Source: Candidatus Accumulibacter sp. ACC003 (lineage in GTDB: Bacteria; Pseudomonadota; Gammaproteobacteria; Burkholderiales; Rhodocyclaceae). From it: a stretch of 62,779 nt of DNA. This document shows, piece by piece, positions 26,101 to 36,936 of this stretch. Location: NCBI RefSeq assembly GCF_907163085.1, contig NZ_CAJQTX010000012.1, positions 1 through 62,779 of the forward strand, in the 5' to 3' direction. The notes beneath the pieces are model-generated. The model ran no database searches and was not told the origin of the DNA. It saw only the letters and a list, made by a program, of their open reading frames with translations. The translations under genes were made by a program, and so were the position numbers. The stretch's first letter is position 1. Every line of letters begins with the position of its first letter.

Positions 26101-26268
26101 GGAAGTCCATTCGACGCTGAAACGATCGGGGTTGCGGCTGAGCTTCTGCGGCACGAAAGCCGCGTTGAGCAGTATGTTCGCCGCTAGCAGATAGAGCATC
26201 TCGATAACGGCGAGCAAGGCGACGGCCTTTATGACCCGGCTTCGTAATCCTGGTTTGCTAGCGATCAT
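23134..26268 (-). CDS. AsmA/YhdP-like very large envelope protein, 3' frameshifted
   Basis: A 1,044-residue frame. One N-terminal membrane helix (IKAVALLAVIEMLYLLAANI) anchors a long periplasmic part built of beta-rich AsmA-like repeats. The same block recurs: LDLSGSRISMQ and LDLSGSRLQMQ, and KISGVIFDKSVSGTLAVDL versus KIAGTLFTEAVVGQLGVDL. Such bridge-like proteins are thought to carry phospholipid between the membranes. The frame stops at RIDNASLARR (TAG) through a one-base shift near 23140; the true product would be about 1,190 residues with the segment ending at 22695. A Pro/Ala linker at about residues 115-150 is low-complexity. Confidence 0.75.
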   Translation of the reverse strand: MIASKPGLRSRVIKAVALLAVIEMLYLLAANILLNAAFVPQKLSRNPDRFSVEWTSAWTIVPGHLHVAGLKASVQTAQQKWWLSIGEADARLALGSLFFKTFLLQGVEVDSLTAGLRDRLSLASAPAAGAASGAAERPTAAALADAPPPTPTPPASEESSDWSGWSIAVSDADIGRIQALDVNGYRFSGQAQLRLEDFNHRLDGPLALARGSVQVRSGQLQHGSDLLAADLQSAAEIRIDAFVPGENPGAAAARFVSGRIDVSGDLASFSFVNAYLSDNDWLQLDGRGRLQGKLQIENGSLLDGSELSFESPALTLVLDERLAAGTGERHLVQGAGRVHGDVGLEQGQRQTRLQVELRDVRMRRLPQDELFLQAQGFRLEVIAARLNLSEKPDEPAVSMQWQEAVMPNIALLNAYLPDRLPFRLVAGEARLNARFAYAARAASGSLALAGDKISGVIFDKSVSGTLAVDLILKEADLANRRLDLSGSRISMQASRQGAKGDAGAAALQTELKIVQAQLTSALSLDELRNHSGRPPLSGEVKLEGTVANIDFLNAFLPARQGIEFGGGGRLRADLRLHDGRLAAPSSLTVESKRLLGRFSGFEASGSGGVSAAIRPPAANTRTEELRVELALRDMQVRQQKGGAVFLRGKSLQLTATSPPLDLAAKRIEPSAVLTWNDALLPDVALLNSYFPGKPPFSLSSGSARSSGRLNYAGRKLSGTVNLAGEKIAGTLFTEAVVGQLGVDLVIKQADPASGFLDLSGSRLQMQAATAKATANDEAGPLQTRITLTEARLKSPPLARKSADSGRLSPVSGVVKLEGSVANIAFLNSFLPADQGLAFSGDAQMNAELRLAQGQLAPGSHLTAESEHLVSRFLDFEASGKGVLKAAIQGDAAAPEGKVEGFLKTFGLRRLSDKKPYVSGRDFQITSVGKRFDSAQGLRDLETLITLGAAEIPDISIYNAYLPKKAGVAIGSGKATLTGNFKLSGVRGSAKLEMQARGVEVHVKEQTIKGDLRISTRLSDGNLEKMSFDASGTQLRIDNASLARR

Positions 26269-26423
26269 CGCCTACTTCATCTTCAGCGTGGTGAACTGTT
26301 CGAAAGAGATACCTCTACTGAAACAAGCCCCCCGGATGCCGCGATTATCGCCCAGCCGGCTGGCCGCTGCGTAGCTTGCTCTGGTCAGCCGCCGGCCGCT
26401 TTGCAGCGCTTTGCCAGCAGCGC

Positions 26424-26855
26424 TCAGCGCCCCGGCAGGATCACCTCGACGCTCTTGCCGCCGTAGCCGAAGGTCTTGTCGCGGCCCTCGACGATGACCG
26501 TGCGTATGCCGCTGGGTATCTGCACACCGTAGAGATCACGGGTGAACGGTTGTTCGCCGGCGTGGTCATGGAACAGCGTGCGTTCGCCGTAGACGCGGCC
26601 GCCCTGGCCCAGTACGCGAAAAGCATCGGCATAGCGTTGTGGCGTATCGTAAGGCGAGGAGATCGTGACGTCGAAATCAAAGCGATCGCTTGCTCGCGCC
26701 TGTACCTTGGCGGCCAGAACGTCGGGGTACTTCTGTTGCGCGCCAGCGTCGGCACACGCGGAACCCGCGGTCAGGCAAAAAGCCGCCACGGCGACTGCGA
26801 CAAGCAGGGTGCGGCGACGCACCAGCGCGTGCCAGCCCAGCTCATCAGCATTCAT
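26424..26855 (-). CDS. Secreted conserved hypothetical protein
   Basis: A 143-residue protein with GGAG before the ATG at 26855. A charged start (MNADELGWHALVRRRTLLVA) is followed by a hydrophobic signal segment and an Ala-x-Ala-type cleavage site near residue 35, so export is expected. The mature domain is compact and beta-rich, with a His/Asp cluster (RTLFHDHAGEQPFTRDLYG) and the end YGGKSVEVILPGR. I recognise it only as a widespread uncharacterised periplasmic family. It lies between the AsmA-like and acetoacetyl-CoA synthetase genes on the same strand. Confidence 0.7.
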   Translation of the reverse strand: MNADELGWHALVRRRTLLVAVAVAAFCLTAGSACADAGAQQKYPDVLAAKVQARASDRFDFDVTISSPYDTPQRYADAFRVLGQGGRVYGERTLFHDHAGEQPFTRDLYGVQIPSGIRTVIVEGRDKTFGYGGKSVEVILPGR

Positions 26856-26968
26856 ATCGAGTTCTCCAAGGTGGGTCGTACCTGCTTGGCAGCCCGCGCC
26901 AGCGCCCGTCTTCTTCGCACGCGGCAAAGACGATGTCGCTGGTGCAGGCTGCTGTTGCACGTCCCACC

Positions 26969-28960
<1,992 letters not shown>

Positions 28961-28994
28961 CTCCCCTCCTCCTTGCTTCAGTCGGGCAATTTTT

Positions 28995-29399
28995 TCAGGA
29001 CAGCTGCGCGCGCCACTCGTCGGGAATCGCCACCGACTTGCCGCTGGCGACGTCCATCCAGACGATCTTCGCGTCGCCGGTGGCGTACAGCGTCTCGTCG
29101 CCCTGCAGGCGAATTTCGTAGTGCGTCGGCACGCTGCTGCGTCCCGGCTGGCCGCAGAACATCCTGATCTCGACCAGACCCGGGTAGTTGAGCGGCACCA
29201 GGAAGGTGCACGCGGCGTTGATGATCACCGGCGCCGTTCCGCGTGGCAGCACCGTGAAGCCCAGCTTTTCCAGGTACTCGACGCGCACCTGCTCCATGTA
29301 GCGGAAGTAGATGGTGTTGTTGACGTGTCCGTAGGCATCCATGTCGCCCCAACGAATCGACATCAGGCTGGTGTGGACTAATTTGCGTTGGCTTGGCAT
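28995..29399 (-). CDS. Acyl-CoA thioesterase, 4HBT hotdog family
   Basis: A 134-residue single hotdog domain. The start chosen is [13 protein letters not shown] with GGAAG upstream. The catalytic Asp is in the family motif [20 protein letters not shown] (YbgC/FadM-like). It would hydrolyse acyl-CoA esters; chain length cannot be told. It sits between the acyl-CoA dehydrogenase and aacS, probably in one transcript. Confidence 0.83.
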   Translation of the reverse strand: MPSQRKLVHTSLMSIRWGDMDAYGHVNNTIYFRYMEQVRVEYLEKLGFTVLPRGTAPVIINAACTFLVPLNYPGLVEIRMFCGQPGRSSVPTHYEIRLQGDETLYATGDAKIVWMDVASGKSVAIPDEWRAQLS

Positions 29400-29497
29400 C
29401 GGCTTGCTTCCCGTTCTTTGGTGGGGCTTCAATGAGCAGCGCCGCCGTGCGCCCTGCCGAGCGCGGCGGCGGCCGCAGCTGCGGAGAACTGCGGTGC

Positions 29498-31291
29498 TCA
29501 GAACATGTCGTCAGTCAGCGCCAGCACGCCTTCGGCTCCGTCGGTGACGCTGCTCGCCAGTCCGGCCGCCTTCGACAGCACGTGGTCGGCGTAGAAACGC
29601 GCGGTAATGACCTTCGCCGGGTAGAAAGGATCGCGGTCACCGGCATCGATCCTGGCCTGCGCGATCAGCGCCGCGCGCGCCATCTGCCAGCCACCGGCGA
29701 CGGTACCGAGGAGCATCAGGAAGGGCACCGCGCCGGCCGACGCGGACCGAATGTCCGCGCTATAAGTGGCGACCAGCCAGTCGCCGGCTTCGTCCAGCGC
29801 GTCGACGCCGGCGTGCAGGCGTTTGCGAATCGCCACGAAGCTGCCAGCCGCCTGCCCGGCGAGTTCGGCGTCGAGCGCGCGCATGCGGCCGATCAGCGCG
29901 TTCAGCGTCGCGCCACGCTCGCGGCCAATCTTGCGGCCGATCAGGTCGTTGGCCTGGATGGCCGTGGTGCCTTCGTAGATCGTCGAGATCTGCGCGTCGC
30001 GCAGGTGCTGCGCGGCGCCGGTTTCTTCGATGTAGCCCATGCCACCGTGCACCTGCACGCCGATCGAGGCGATGCTGACGCCGCATTCGGTACTCCAGCC
30101 CTTGACCACCGGAATCATCAGATCGACGAAAGCCTGATTGCGTTGGCGCTCGTCGGCGTCCGGATGATGCGTCGCCGTATCTTGTGCGGCGGCAACCACG
30201 TAAGCCAGCGCCCTGCTCGCCTCGGCGTGCGATTTCATGGTCATCAGCATGCGCCGCACGTCGGGATGCGCGATGATCGCTACCTTCGGGCCACCGCGCA
30301 CGCCGACATCGCTGCACTGGATGCGATCGCGGGCGTACTCGCGCGCCCGCTGATACGAGCGCTCACAGGCGGCGACGCCTTCGAGACCGACGCCGAAGCG
30401 CGCCGCGTTCATCATGATGAACATGTACTCCAGACCGCGGTTCTCCTCGCCGACCAGATAACCGACGGCACCGCTATGGTCGCCGAAAGCCATGATCGCC
30501 GTCGGGCTGGCGTGGATGCCGAGTTTGTGCTCGATCGACACGCAGTAGGCGTCGTTGCGCTCACCGAGGCTGCCGTCGTCATTGACCATGAACTTCGGGA
30601 CGACGAACAGCGAAATTCCCTTGACGCCCTCGGGAGCCGTCGGCGTCCGCGCCAGCACCAGGTGCACGATGTTCTCGGCCATGTCGTGATCGCCGTAGGT
30701 GATGAAGATCTTCTGCCCGAAAACCTTGTAGCTACCGTCCGCCTGCGGCTCGGCGCGGCTGCGCACGGCGGCGAGGTCGGAGCCGGCGTTCGGCTCGGTG
30801 AGGTTCATCGTCCCGGTCCAGACGCCGGTGACCATCTTCTCCAGATAGTCGGCCTTGAGCTTCTCGGAACCCGTCAGCACGAGTGCTTCGATGGCGCCGT
30901 TGGTCAGCAGCGGGCACAGCGAAAACGAATGGTTGGCCGCTTTCCACATCTCGGCAACCGGCGCCGCGACAAGTTTGGGCAGTCCCTGGCCACCCCACTC
31001 GGTTTCGCAGGCCAGCGCCGTCCAGCCGCTGTCGGCGAACAGCTTGTACGCTTCCTTGAAGCCGGCCGGCATGGTCACCGCCTTGTCGTGCCATTTTGCA
31101 CCTTCGAGGTCACCCGTAATGTTGAGTGGCGACAGCACTTCCTCGGCGAAGCGCGCGGCTTCCTCGAGAACGGCATCGACCAGATCGGGAGTCGCTTCCT
31201 CGCAACCCGGCAACTGCGCCACCTGTTCAAGTCCGGCGAGTTCCTTGACGACAAATTGCATATCGCGGATGGGGGCAAAGTATTCGCTCAT
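29498..31291 (-). CDS. Acyl-CoA dehydrogenase, large (FadE/DmdC-like) type
   Basis: A 597-residue FAD enzyme. Conserved segments include GTMNLTEPNAGSDLAAVR (flavin/substrate loop), KIFITYGDHDM, and the catalytic-base region QISTIYEGTTAIQANDLIGR. A ~100-residue C-terminal extension (SADIRSASAGAVPFL onward) is typical of the large subfamily that includes 3-methylmercaptopropionyl-CoA dehydrogenase, so the substrate is uncertain. Electrons would go to EtfAB, encoded upstream on the same strand. It starts MSEYFAPIRDMQF after AAGGAGAATGAC. Confidence 0.88.
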   Translation of the reverse strand: MSEYFAPIRDMQFVVKELAGLEQVAQLPGCEEATPDLVDAVLEEAARFAEEVLSPLNITGDLEGAKWHDKAVTMPAGFKEAYKLFADSGWTALACETEWGGQGLPKLVAAPVAEMWKAANHSFSLCPLLTNGAIEALVLTGSEKLKADYLEKMVTGVWTGTMNLTEPNAGSDLAAVRSRAEPQADGSYKVFGQKIFITYGDHDMAENIVHLVLARTPTAPEGVKGISLFVVPKFMVNDDGSLGERNDAYCVSIEHKLGIHASPTAIMAFGDHSGAVGYLVGEENRGLEYMFIMMNAARFGVGLEGVAACERSYQRAREYARDRIQCSDVGVRGGPKVAIIAHPDVRRMLMTMKSHAEASRALAYVVAAAQDTATHHPDADERQRNQAFVDLMIPVVKGWSTECGVSIASIGVQVHGGMGYIEETGAAQHLRDAQISTIYEGTTAIQANDLIGRKIGRERGATLNALIGRMRALDAELAGQAAGSFVAIRKRLHAGVDALDEAGDWLVATYSADIRSASAGAVPFLMLLGTVAGGWQMARAALIAQARIDAGDRDPFYPAKVITARFYADHVLSKAAGLASSVTDGAEGVLALTDDMF

Positions 31292-31325
31292 GTCATTCTC
31301 CTTTGGTGTGAATGGCGCCGATCTT

Positions 31326-31350
31326 CCCTCTGCCCGGTGCGGGCGAGGGG
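31326..31350. repeat. REP-like palindrome
   Basis: CCCTCTGCCCG, GTG, CGGGCGAGGGG: a GC-rich hairpin in the gap between the dehydrogenase and cbiM-like genes, of the type dispersed in betaproteobacterial genomes. A related one is at 44819. It may attenuate transcription. Confidence 0.5.
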
Positions 31351-31537
31351 TCGGACGTTGAGACGGGGAATTCAGGGGGCCTGCTTCCCGCCCGTCGATC
31401 GATCCCGGCGAGCAAGCCGGGATGCGCTCGGCAAGTAAAGCTAACGGTCAGCACGGTCGCCGCAGTGCTTTCTGCACGCTGGCCGCGCCTTTCCCCTGCT
31501 GGTTTGCCGCCGGCCGACGACGCAGGAGTCCGGTGAA

Positions 31538-32203
31538 TCATTTTTTTCCGAGGAACTGCGCGTCGTCGAAATCGGCCAGCAGCTCCGGTCGATAAACGGC
31601 AAACAGCGTGGCCACCATGCCCGACAGCCAGGCCTCGGAAAAACCGAGCAGCAAGAAATAGGGCAGATATTCGCTCGTCAGGTAGTCGCCATCGTAGACC
31701 CCGGCCAGTGCCAACAGCGCGCACGCCGCCGTGCCGACGGCGATTACGGCCAGCGCCGAGGCGAAAAAGCCCTTGCCGAAGACGTAAATGAAGATGTGCC
31801 GCGGCAAGAGCCGGTCTACCAGGCGATGCAGCACCTCACTCACCGCGACACCGACTCCGGCCATCAACAGGGCGTTGAGCGCAAAGGTCTGCCAGCCGGC
31901 AAAACCATTGAGGCCGACGCCGAGCAAGACCAGGCAGAGGCCGATGAAGGCCAGCGCCCATCCGAAACACAGCGTGAAAACGCCGGCCCCAAGCAGGTGC
32001 AGCGAGAGGCCCGGTTTGACCCCCGCCTGCAAGTGCCAGAGCAGCAGCAGCGCGACGATCGTCGCCAGGAAGGCGTGCAGGCGGGTGCTGTCAGCCAGCA
32101 CGCGCCACGGCGCCCGCCACGCGGCAAAAAGCGCGAGCCCCACGAACAGCACCCATGACAGAACGATCCAGTGACCGTCGAGCAGGCCGTCCGGCAGGTT
32201 CAT
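31538..32203 (-). CDS. CbiM-like energy-coupling-factor transporter permease
   Basis: A 221-residue membrane protein with about six helices. The opening MNLPDGLLDGHWIVLSWVL and the later LHLLGAGVFTLCFGWAL and YLPYFLLLGFSEAWLSGMVA match the CbiM/NikM substrate-capture family for cobalt or nickel. The His-rich extreme N-terminus usual in CbiM is reduced to one His, so the metal is uncertain. No CbiN, CbiQ or CbiO is nearby. Its position next to etfA and close to a B12-dependent mutase locus fits cobalt supply, but this is inference. Confidence 0.7.
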   Translation of the reverse strand: MNLPDGLLDGHWIVLSWVLFVGLALFAAWRAPWRVLADSTRLHAFLATIVALLLLWHLQAGVKPGLSLHLLGAGVFTLCFGWALAFIGLCLVLLGVGLNGFAGWQTFALNALLMAGVGVAVSEVLHRLVDRLLPRHIFIYVFGKGFFASALAVIAVGTAACALLALAGVYDGDYLTSEYLPYFLLLGFSEAWLSGMVATLFAVYRPELLADFDDAQFLGKK

Positions 32204-32224
32204 GCCGCCCGCGGCTCGCTGCCG

Positions 32225-33157
32225 TTAGCCGAGCGCCGCCTGCAAAGCCGGCAGCACCTCGAAAAGATCGCCGACCAAGCCATAATCAGCGACCTGGAAG
32301 ATCGGCGCCTCGCCGTCCTTGTTGATGGCCACGATCACCTTGCTGTCCTTCATTCCGGCCAGATGCTGGATCGCTCCCGAGATGCCGACAGCAATGTACA
32401 ACTGTGGCGCAACGATCTTGCCGGTCTGGCCGACCTGATAGTCGTTGGGAGCGTAGCCGGCATCGACTGCCGCGCGCGAAGCACCCACCGCGGCGCCCAG
32501 CTTGTCGGCCAGCGGCTCGAGCAGTTTGTGGAAATTGTCGCCGTTGCCCATGCCGCGACCACCCGAAACAATGATCTTGGCGGCGGTCAGTTCGGGCCGT
32601 TCCGACTTGGTCAACTCGCGACCGGTCAGCTTGCTTTGAGCGAGATCGGCAGCCGCCGCCAGGTTCTCCACGGTCGCGCTGCCACCCTCGCCGGCCGCTT
32701 CGAAAGCCGTCGTACGGACGGTGATCACCTTGATGGCATCGCTCGACTGAACGGTGGCCAGGACGTTGCCCGCGTAGATCGGGCGAACGAAGGTGTCGGC
32801 GGCTTCGACGGCGACGATCTCGGAGATCTGCGCGACGTCGAGCAAAGCGGCAACACGCGGCATGAAGTTCTTGCCGCAGGTCGTTGCCGCGGCAACGATG
32901 TGCCCATAGGCCGCGGCGTTGGCGACGACCAATGCGGCGAGGTTTTCGGGCGACTGGTCGGCGTAGTGGGCCGCGTCGGTGAGCAGCACCTTAGTCACGC
33001 CGGCCACCTTCGCCGCCGCTTCGGCGGCGGCGGCGCAAGCACTGCCGGCGACCAGCAGGTGAACGTCAGCACCGATTTTGGTCGCCGCGGTGACGGCATT
33101 GAGCGTCGCCACCTTGAGCGAGGTATTGTCGTGTTCAGCAATAACGAGTATGGCCAT
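32225..33157 (-). CDS. etfA: Electron transfer flavoprotein alpha subunit
   Basis: A 310-residue FAD-carrying subunit of ETF. The C-terminal FAD domain is clear: [51 protein letters not shown] and [18 protein letters not shown]. It takes electrons from acyl-CoA dehydrogenases (here the large dehydrogenase and Mcd) to ETF:quinone oxidoreductase. It starts 2 bp after the etfB stop, so translation is coupled. Confidence 0.93.
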   Translation of the reverse strand: MAILVIAEHDNTSLKVATLNAVTAATKIGADVHLLVAGSACAAAAEAAAKVAGVTKVLLTDAAHYADQSPENLAALVVANAAAYGHIVAAATTCGKNFMPRVAALLDVAQISEIVAVEAADTFVRPIYAGNVLATVQSSDAIKVITVRTTAFEAAGEGGSATVENLAAAADLAQSKLTGRELTKSERPELTAAKIIVSGGRGMGNGDNFHKLLEPLADKLGAAVGASRAAVDAGYAPNDYQVGQTGKIVAPQLYIAVGISGAIQHLAGMKDSKVIVAINKDGEAPIFQVADYGLVGDLFEVLPALQAALG

Positions 33158-33159
33158 GA

Positions 33160-33909
33160 TCAGATCACCTTCGCTTCAGTTTTGAGTTTCATCACCAGAT
33201 CGGCGGCATCGGCCACCTTGATACCCGCGCTCCGCTTCGGCGGCTCGGCGACTTTCAGCGTCTTGAGGCGCGGCGCCACGTCGACTCCCAGCGCATCGGC
33301 GGTGATCGTTTCCAGCGGCTTGCGCTTGGCCTTCATGATGTTCGGCAGCGTTGCGTAGCGCGGCTCGTTCAAACGCAAGTCGACGGTCAACACCGCCGGC
33401 AGTGCGATTTCGATGGTTTCCAGACCGCCGTCGATCTCGCGGGTCACCGATGCCTGCTCGCCGGCGACGACAATCTTCGAGGCAAAGGTCGCCTGCGGCC
33501 AGTTCAGCAGACCGGCCAGCATTTGTCCGGTCTGGTTGGCGTCGTCGTCGATCGCCTGCTTGCCGCAGAGGACCAGCTGCGGCTGCTCCTTGTCACACAC
33601 CGCTTTGAGCAGCTTGGCGACGGCCAGCGGCTGCAATTCGACGTCGGTCTGGATCAGGATACCGCGGTCGGCGCCGATGGCCATCGCCGTGCGCAGCGTT
33701 TCCTGGCAGTTGCTTACCCCTGCCGAAACAGCGATTACTTCCGTGGCGATTCCGGCTTCCTTGAGGCGGACCGCCTCTTCAATGGCGATCTCGTCGAAGG
33801 GGTTCATCGACATCTTGACATTGGCCAGATCGACGCCGCTGGCGTCGGCCTTGACGCGCACTTTGACGTTGTAATCCACCACCCGTTTCACGGGAACGAG
33901 AATCTTCAA
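33160..33909 (-). CDS. etfB: Electron transfer flavoprotein beta subunit
   Basis: A 249-residue partner of EtfA with the signature start [18 protein letters not shown], an AMP-binding region and [17 protein letters not shown]. The start codon is TTG (33907-33909), preceded by AAAGGAGAAGGA. It is the first gene of a long minus-strand acyl-CoA gene row; three operator-like palindromes lie in the 420 bp upstream. Confidence 0.93.
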   Translation of the reverse strand: MKILVPVKRVVDYNVKVRVKADASGVDLANVKMSMNPFDEIAIEEAVRLKEAGIATEVIAVSAGVSNCQETLRTAMAIGADRGILIQTDVELQPLAVAKLLKAVCDKEQPQLVLCGKQAIDDDANQTGQMLAGLLNWPQATFASKIVVAGEQASVTREIDGGLETIEIALPAVLTVDLRLNEPRYATLPNIMKAKRKPLETITADALGVDVAPRLKTLKVAEPPKRSAGIKVADAADLVMKLKTEAKVI

Positions 33910-33998
33910 ATCCTTCTCCTTTATTTGTAGTAGTAATCGACATCAATGGCAGCCAGGGCAGCAGCCAGCACAGCACCAGGCGATGACCGAACAAGCCG

Positions 33999-34016
33999 CC
34001 ATACTGTGTCGTATGG
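33999..34016. promoter_or_regulatory. Operator-like palindrome 1 (CCATAC-N6-GTATGG)
   Basis: CCATACTGTGTCGTATGG, 90 bp upstream of etfB. Perfect 6-bp arms and a 6-base centre. Its start is 21 bp, two helical turns, from that of palindrome 2. Confidence 0.65.
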
Positions 34017-34019
34017 ATG

Positions 34020-34037
34020 GCGTACGGTACCGTATGG
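34020..34037. promoter_or_regulatory. Operator-like palindrome 2
   Basis: GCGTACGGTACCGTATGG, with a perfect 12-bp core TACGGTACCGTA. It is a variant of the same site adjacent to palindrome 1. Confidence 0.6.
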
Positions 34038-34196
34038 AAATGGCGCTGTCAACACCGCCTGCCCGGCCAGAGGAACGCTATTCGCTAATATTGCCTCAGC
34101 GGCGTGATTCAGGAAAGCACCGTGATCGACGCTGAGCGCTGCGTTTCGATAGTCACCGCCGCATTTGACATCAGCGAACGCTGACCCGACAATTGG

Positions 34197-34214
34197 CCAT
34201 ACTCTATCGTATGG
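34197..34214. promoter_or_regulatory. Operator-like palindrome 3
   Basis: CCATACTCTATCGTATGG, with the same arms as palindrome 1 and followed by the same ATGG. It is 115 bp upstream of the TetR gene, so the divergent region holds sites near both promoters, as expected of an autoregulated TetR repressor that also controls etfBA. Confidence 0.65.
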
Positions 34215-34328
34215 ATGGTGCAGGGTGCCGGACGCGTCGAGGCCTATCGACCCTAACAGCCATGGCCGTGTCAGACAAGGCTGTCGCGCTTGTCGCAGGC
34301 AGCTAACCGAGGAAGGAAGCAGACCAGG

Positions 34329-34901
34329 ATGAAAGCCGACAAAGCCAGCGCTCGCGCAACGCTCGACCGCGACGAATGGATCGAAGCCGCAATCGACTTG
34401 CTCGCCGAAGAGGGCGTGCAGGGAATGCGCGTCGAAGTCCTGGCCAAGAATTTTGGCGTCACCAAGGGCAGCTTCTACTGGCATTTCAAGGATCGCCAGG
34501 ACCTGGTGGTCGGCGTCCTCGAAAGCTGGCGCGACGGCCGCCTCCGCGACATCGACAAGCAAACCGTCGCCACGCCCGGCAGCGAGCGCGAGCAGTTGCT
34601 GCACTTGATCGATGTCTATGGCGCGACGCGCAACCGCAAGGGAATCTCGATCGAGCTGGCGGTCCGCGAATGGGCCAGGCGTGACGCGCATGCCGCGGCA
34701 ATCGTCGAGGAGGTTGATACCTGGCGCCTCGAATGCACTCGCAAGCTCTTTGTTCGGCATGGCGTCGCGGAGGAGGAGGCCAAGAGCCGCAGCCTGCTGC
34801 TCTACGCCTATGTCTTCGGTCAGAGCCTGATGGTCTGCGAGCCTTACGATCCGGCAGTCGGCGAGCGCAAGCGCTGGATTGCCGACCTGATCGTCACCTA
34901 G
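34329..34901 (+). CDS. TetR/AcrR-family regulator
   Basis: A 190-residue repressor. The ATG at 34329 is preferred over an upstream TTG (34290). The N-terminal helix-turn-helix is AAIDLLAEEGVQGMRVEVLA, then FGVTKGSFYWHFKDRQDLV. The C-terminal domain would bind an effector, perhaps an acyl-CoA given the genes around it. It is divergent from etfBA with three CCATAC/GTATGG palindromes between, so it is the obvious candidate to bind them. Confidence 0.87.
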   Translation: MKADKASARATLDRDEWIEAAIDLLAEEGVQGMRVEVLAKNFGVTKGSFYWHFKDRQDLVVGVLESWRDGRLRDIDKQTVATPGSEREQLLHLIDVYGATRNRKGISIELAVREWARRDAHAAAIVEEVDTWRLECTRKLFVRHGVAEEEAKSRSLLLYAYVFGQSLMVCEPYDPAVGERKRWIADLIVT

Positions 34902-35003
34902 CCGCGCGCAGCCAGGCTCGTACGCGCACCGCGAAGCCGGCCAGGACGAGCAAACTTCTTGCTGATTCGCGGACCGACGCCTTGTGCACTGAGGGATTCC
35001 CCG

Positions 35004-36515
35004 ATGAAACCGACCGCCAGCCAACAGTTCATCCTCGCTCTCGACCAGGGGACCACCAGCTGCCGCGCCATCGTCTTCGCGCGTGACGGGAGCTCTGTGG
35101 CGACCGCCCAACAGGAGTTCCCCCAGTACTATCCACAAGCGGGCTGGGTCGAACACGACGCCGGCGAGATCTGGCAAACGCAGCTGGCCGTTGCGCGCTC
35201 GGTACTGCGCGACAACGGCATCGGCGCGCGGCAGATTGCCGCGGTCGGCGTCACCAACCAACGCGAAACGACGCTCCTGTGGGATCGCGCCAGCGGCCAG
35301 GCGCTGCACCGGGCAATCGTCTGGCAGGACCGGCGCACCGCCGGGACCTGTGATGCGCTGGCGCGCGCTGGCCACGGCGAACTGTTTCGCCAGCGTACCG
35401 GCCTGGTCCTCGACGCCTACTTCGCCGGCACCAAGCTCAAATGGCTGCTCGATCACATCCCCGGCGCCCGGGCGCGTGCCGAGCGCGGCGAACTGGCCTT
35501 CGGGACGGTCGACAGTTGGCTCGCCTGGCAGCTTTCCGGCGGTCGCGTACACGTCACCGACGCGTCGAACGCCTCGCGCACCCTGCTCTTTGACATCCGG
35601 CGGCAGTGCTGGGACGAGGAGCTGCTGGCCTTGCTCGACATCCCGCCAGCGCTGCTCCCGAAGGTTGTCGACAGCAGCGGCGTGATCACCACGCTCGACA
35701 GCGAACTGCTTGGCGCCGCGATCCCGCTCGCCGGAATCGCCGGTGACCAGCAGGCGGCGACCTACGGCCAGGCCTGCCTGAGCCAGGGAATGGCCAAGAA
35801 TACCTACGGCACCGGCTGTTTTCTGCTGCTGAACACCGGCCAGCAGGCGATGGACTCCAGCCATCGGATGCTGGCGACGATCGGCTGGCAGCGACACGGC
35901 CAGACCACTTACCTGCTCGAAGGCAGCATCTTCATGGGCGGCGCGACAGTACAGTGGTTGCGCGACGGCCTCGGGCTGATTTCGCGCTCGGACGAAATCG
36001 AAGCGCTGGCCGCTTCGGTGGCCGATAGTGATGGCGTGTACCTGGTGCCGGCGCACACCGGCCTCGGCGCACCGTATTGGGATCCCTACGCGCGCGGCGC
36101 GCTGCTCGGCATGACCCGAGGAACGAACCGAGCACACGTCGCGCGCGCCGCGCTCGAAGCCATTGCCTTCCAGAGCGCCGACGTCTTGAGCGCGATGGAG
36201 AAGGATTCCGGCGAGCGCCTGCGCGAGCTGCGCGTCGACGGCGGCGCCGCAGCCAACAATCTGCTGCTGCAGTTTCAGGCCGACCTGCTCGGTGTGCCGG
36301 TGATACGCCCGCAGATCACCGAGACCACCGCCCTCGGTGCCGCCTACCTCGCCGGACTGGCGGTCGGCTTCTGGCACGACGAGGTCGAACTGGCGTCGAT
36401 GTGGCGTGCCGAACGGTGCTTTGAGCCACGCATCGGCAACGAGCAGCGCACGGAACTGCTCAGCGGCTGGCGCCGTGCCGTTGACCGTTGTCGCCACTGG
36501 CTGCCAGCGCAGTGA
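35004..36515 (+). CDS. glpK: Glycerol kinase
   Basis: A 503-residue FGGY-family kinase, standard length. It phosphorylates glycerol to sn-glycerol 3-phosphate. The ATP-binding start is [15 protein letters not shown]; other signatures are [51 protein letters not shown] and [26 protein letters not shown] precedes the ATG. No glycerol facilitator or glycerol-3-phosphate dehydrogenase is adjacent. The very long minus-strand frame antisense to it is not coding. Confidence 0.93.
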   Translation: MKPTASQQFILALDQGTTSCRAIVFARDGSSVATAQQEFPQYYPQAGWVEHDAGEIWQTQLAVARSVLRDNGIGARQIAAVGVTNQRETTLLWDRASGQALHRAIVWQDRRTAGTCDALARAGHGELFRQRTGLVLDAYFAGTKLKWLLDHIPGARARAERGELAFGTVDSWLAWQLSGGRVHVTDASNASRTLLFDIRRQCWDEELLALLDIPPALLPKVVDSSGVITTLDSELLGAAIPLAGIAGDQQAATYGQACLSQGMAKNTYGTGCFLLLNTGQQAMDSSHRMLATIGWQRHGQTTYLLEGSIFMGGATVQWLRDGLGLISRSDEIEALAASVADSDGVYLVPAHTGLGAPYWDPYARGALLGMTRGTNRAHVARAALEAIAFQSADVLSAMEKDSGERLRELRVDGGAAANNLLLQFQADLLGVPVIRPQITETTALGAAYLAGLAVGFWHDEVELASMWRAERCFEPRIGNEQRTELLSGWRRAVDRCRHWLPAQ

Positions 36516-36567
36516 TAGCGCCGCAACCGAAAACATCCCCCAACCACCACACTGCTTCGGAAAGAAG

Positions 36568-36924
36568 ATGGAACGAATCGAACAAATCGAACAACAGGAC
36601 AGCAAGGCCTCCGAACCGTCACGTGCCACGATCGACGCTCTCGACGAAGCCGCGGTAATCGAATTTGGCGCCTCCTGGTGCGGCTATTGCATAGCGGCCA
36701 GACCATTGATTGCGCAGGCGCTGGCCAGTCATCCGCAACTCCGCCACATCCGCGTAGAGGACGGCCCGGGCCGCAGCCTGGGACGATCGTTCGGCGTCAA
36801 GCTCTGGCCGACGCTGGTTTTTCTGCGCCAAGGTCAAGGCGACAAGGAAGTCGCGCGCTTGATCAGGCCGGCTGACGCCGGCATGATCGAACGCGCCATG
36901 GCACAGATCGACGTCGCCGGGTAA
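36568..36924 (+). CDS. Thioredoxin-fold protein
   Basis: A 118-residue protein with a single thioredoxin domain and active site ASWCGYC (Cys pair about residues 38 and 41). The cis-Pro loop is KLWPTLVFLRQG. There is no signal peptide, so it is cytoplasmic. The Cys-Gly-Tyr-Cys centre differs from the classical CGPC. It starts 53 bp after glpK and is convergent with phaJ. Confidence 0.83.
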   Translation: MERIEQIEQQDSKASEPSRATIDALDEAAVIEFGASWCGYCIAARPLIAQALASHPQLRHIRVEDGPGRSLGRSFGVKLWPTLVFLRQGQGDKEVARLIRPADAGMIERAMAQIDVAG

Positions 36925-36936
36925 CGCTGCGGCGAC

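Noticed and set aside
33921-36629. Very long open frame (about 900 codons) on the minus strand opposite the TetR and glycerol kinase genes
   Set aside because: It is antisense to two well-recognised genes, has no known protein pattern and arises from GC-rich codon bias. Only the plus-strand genes are real.
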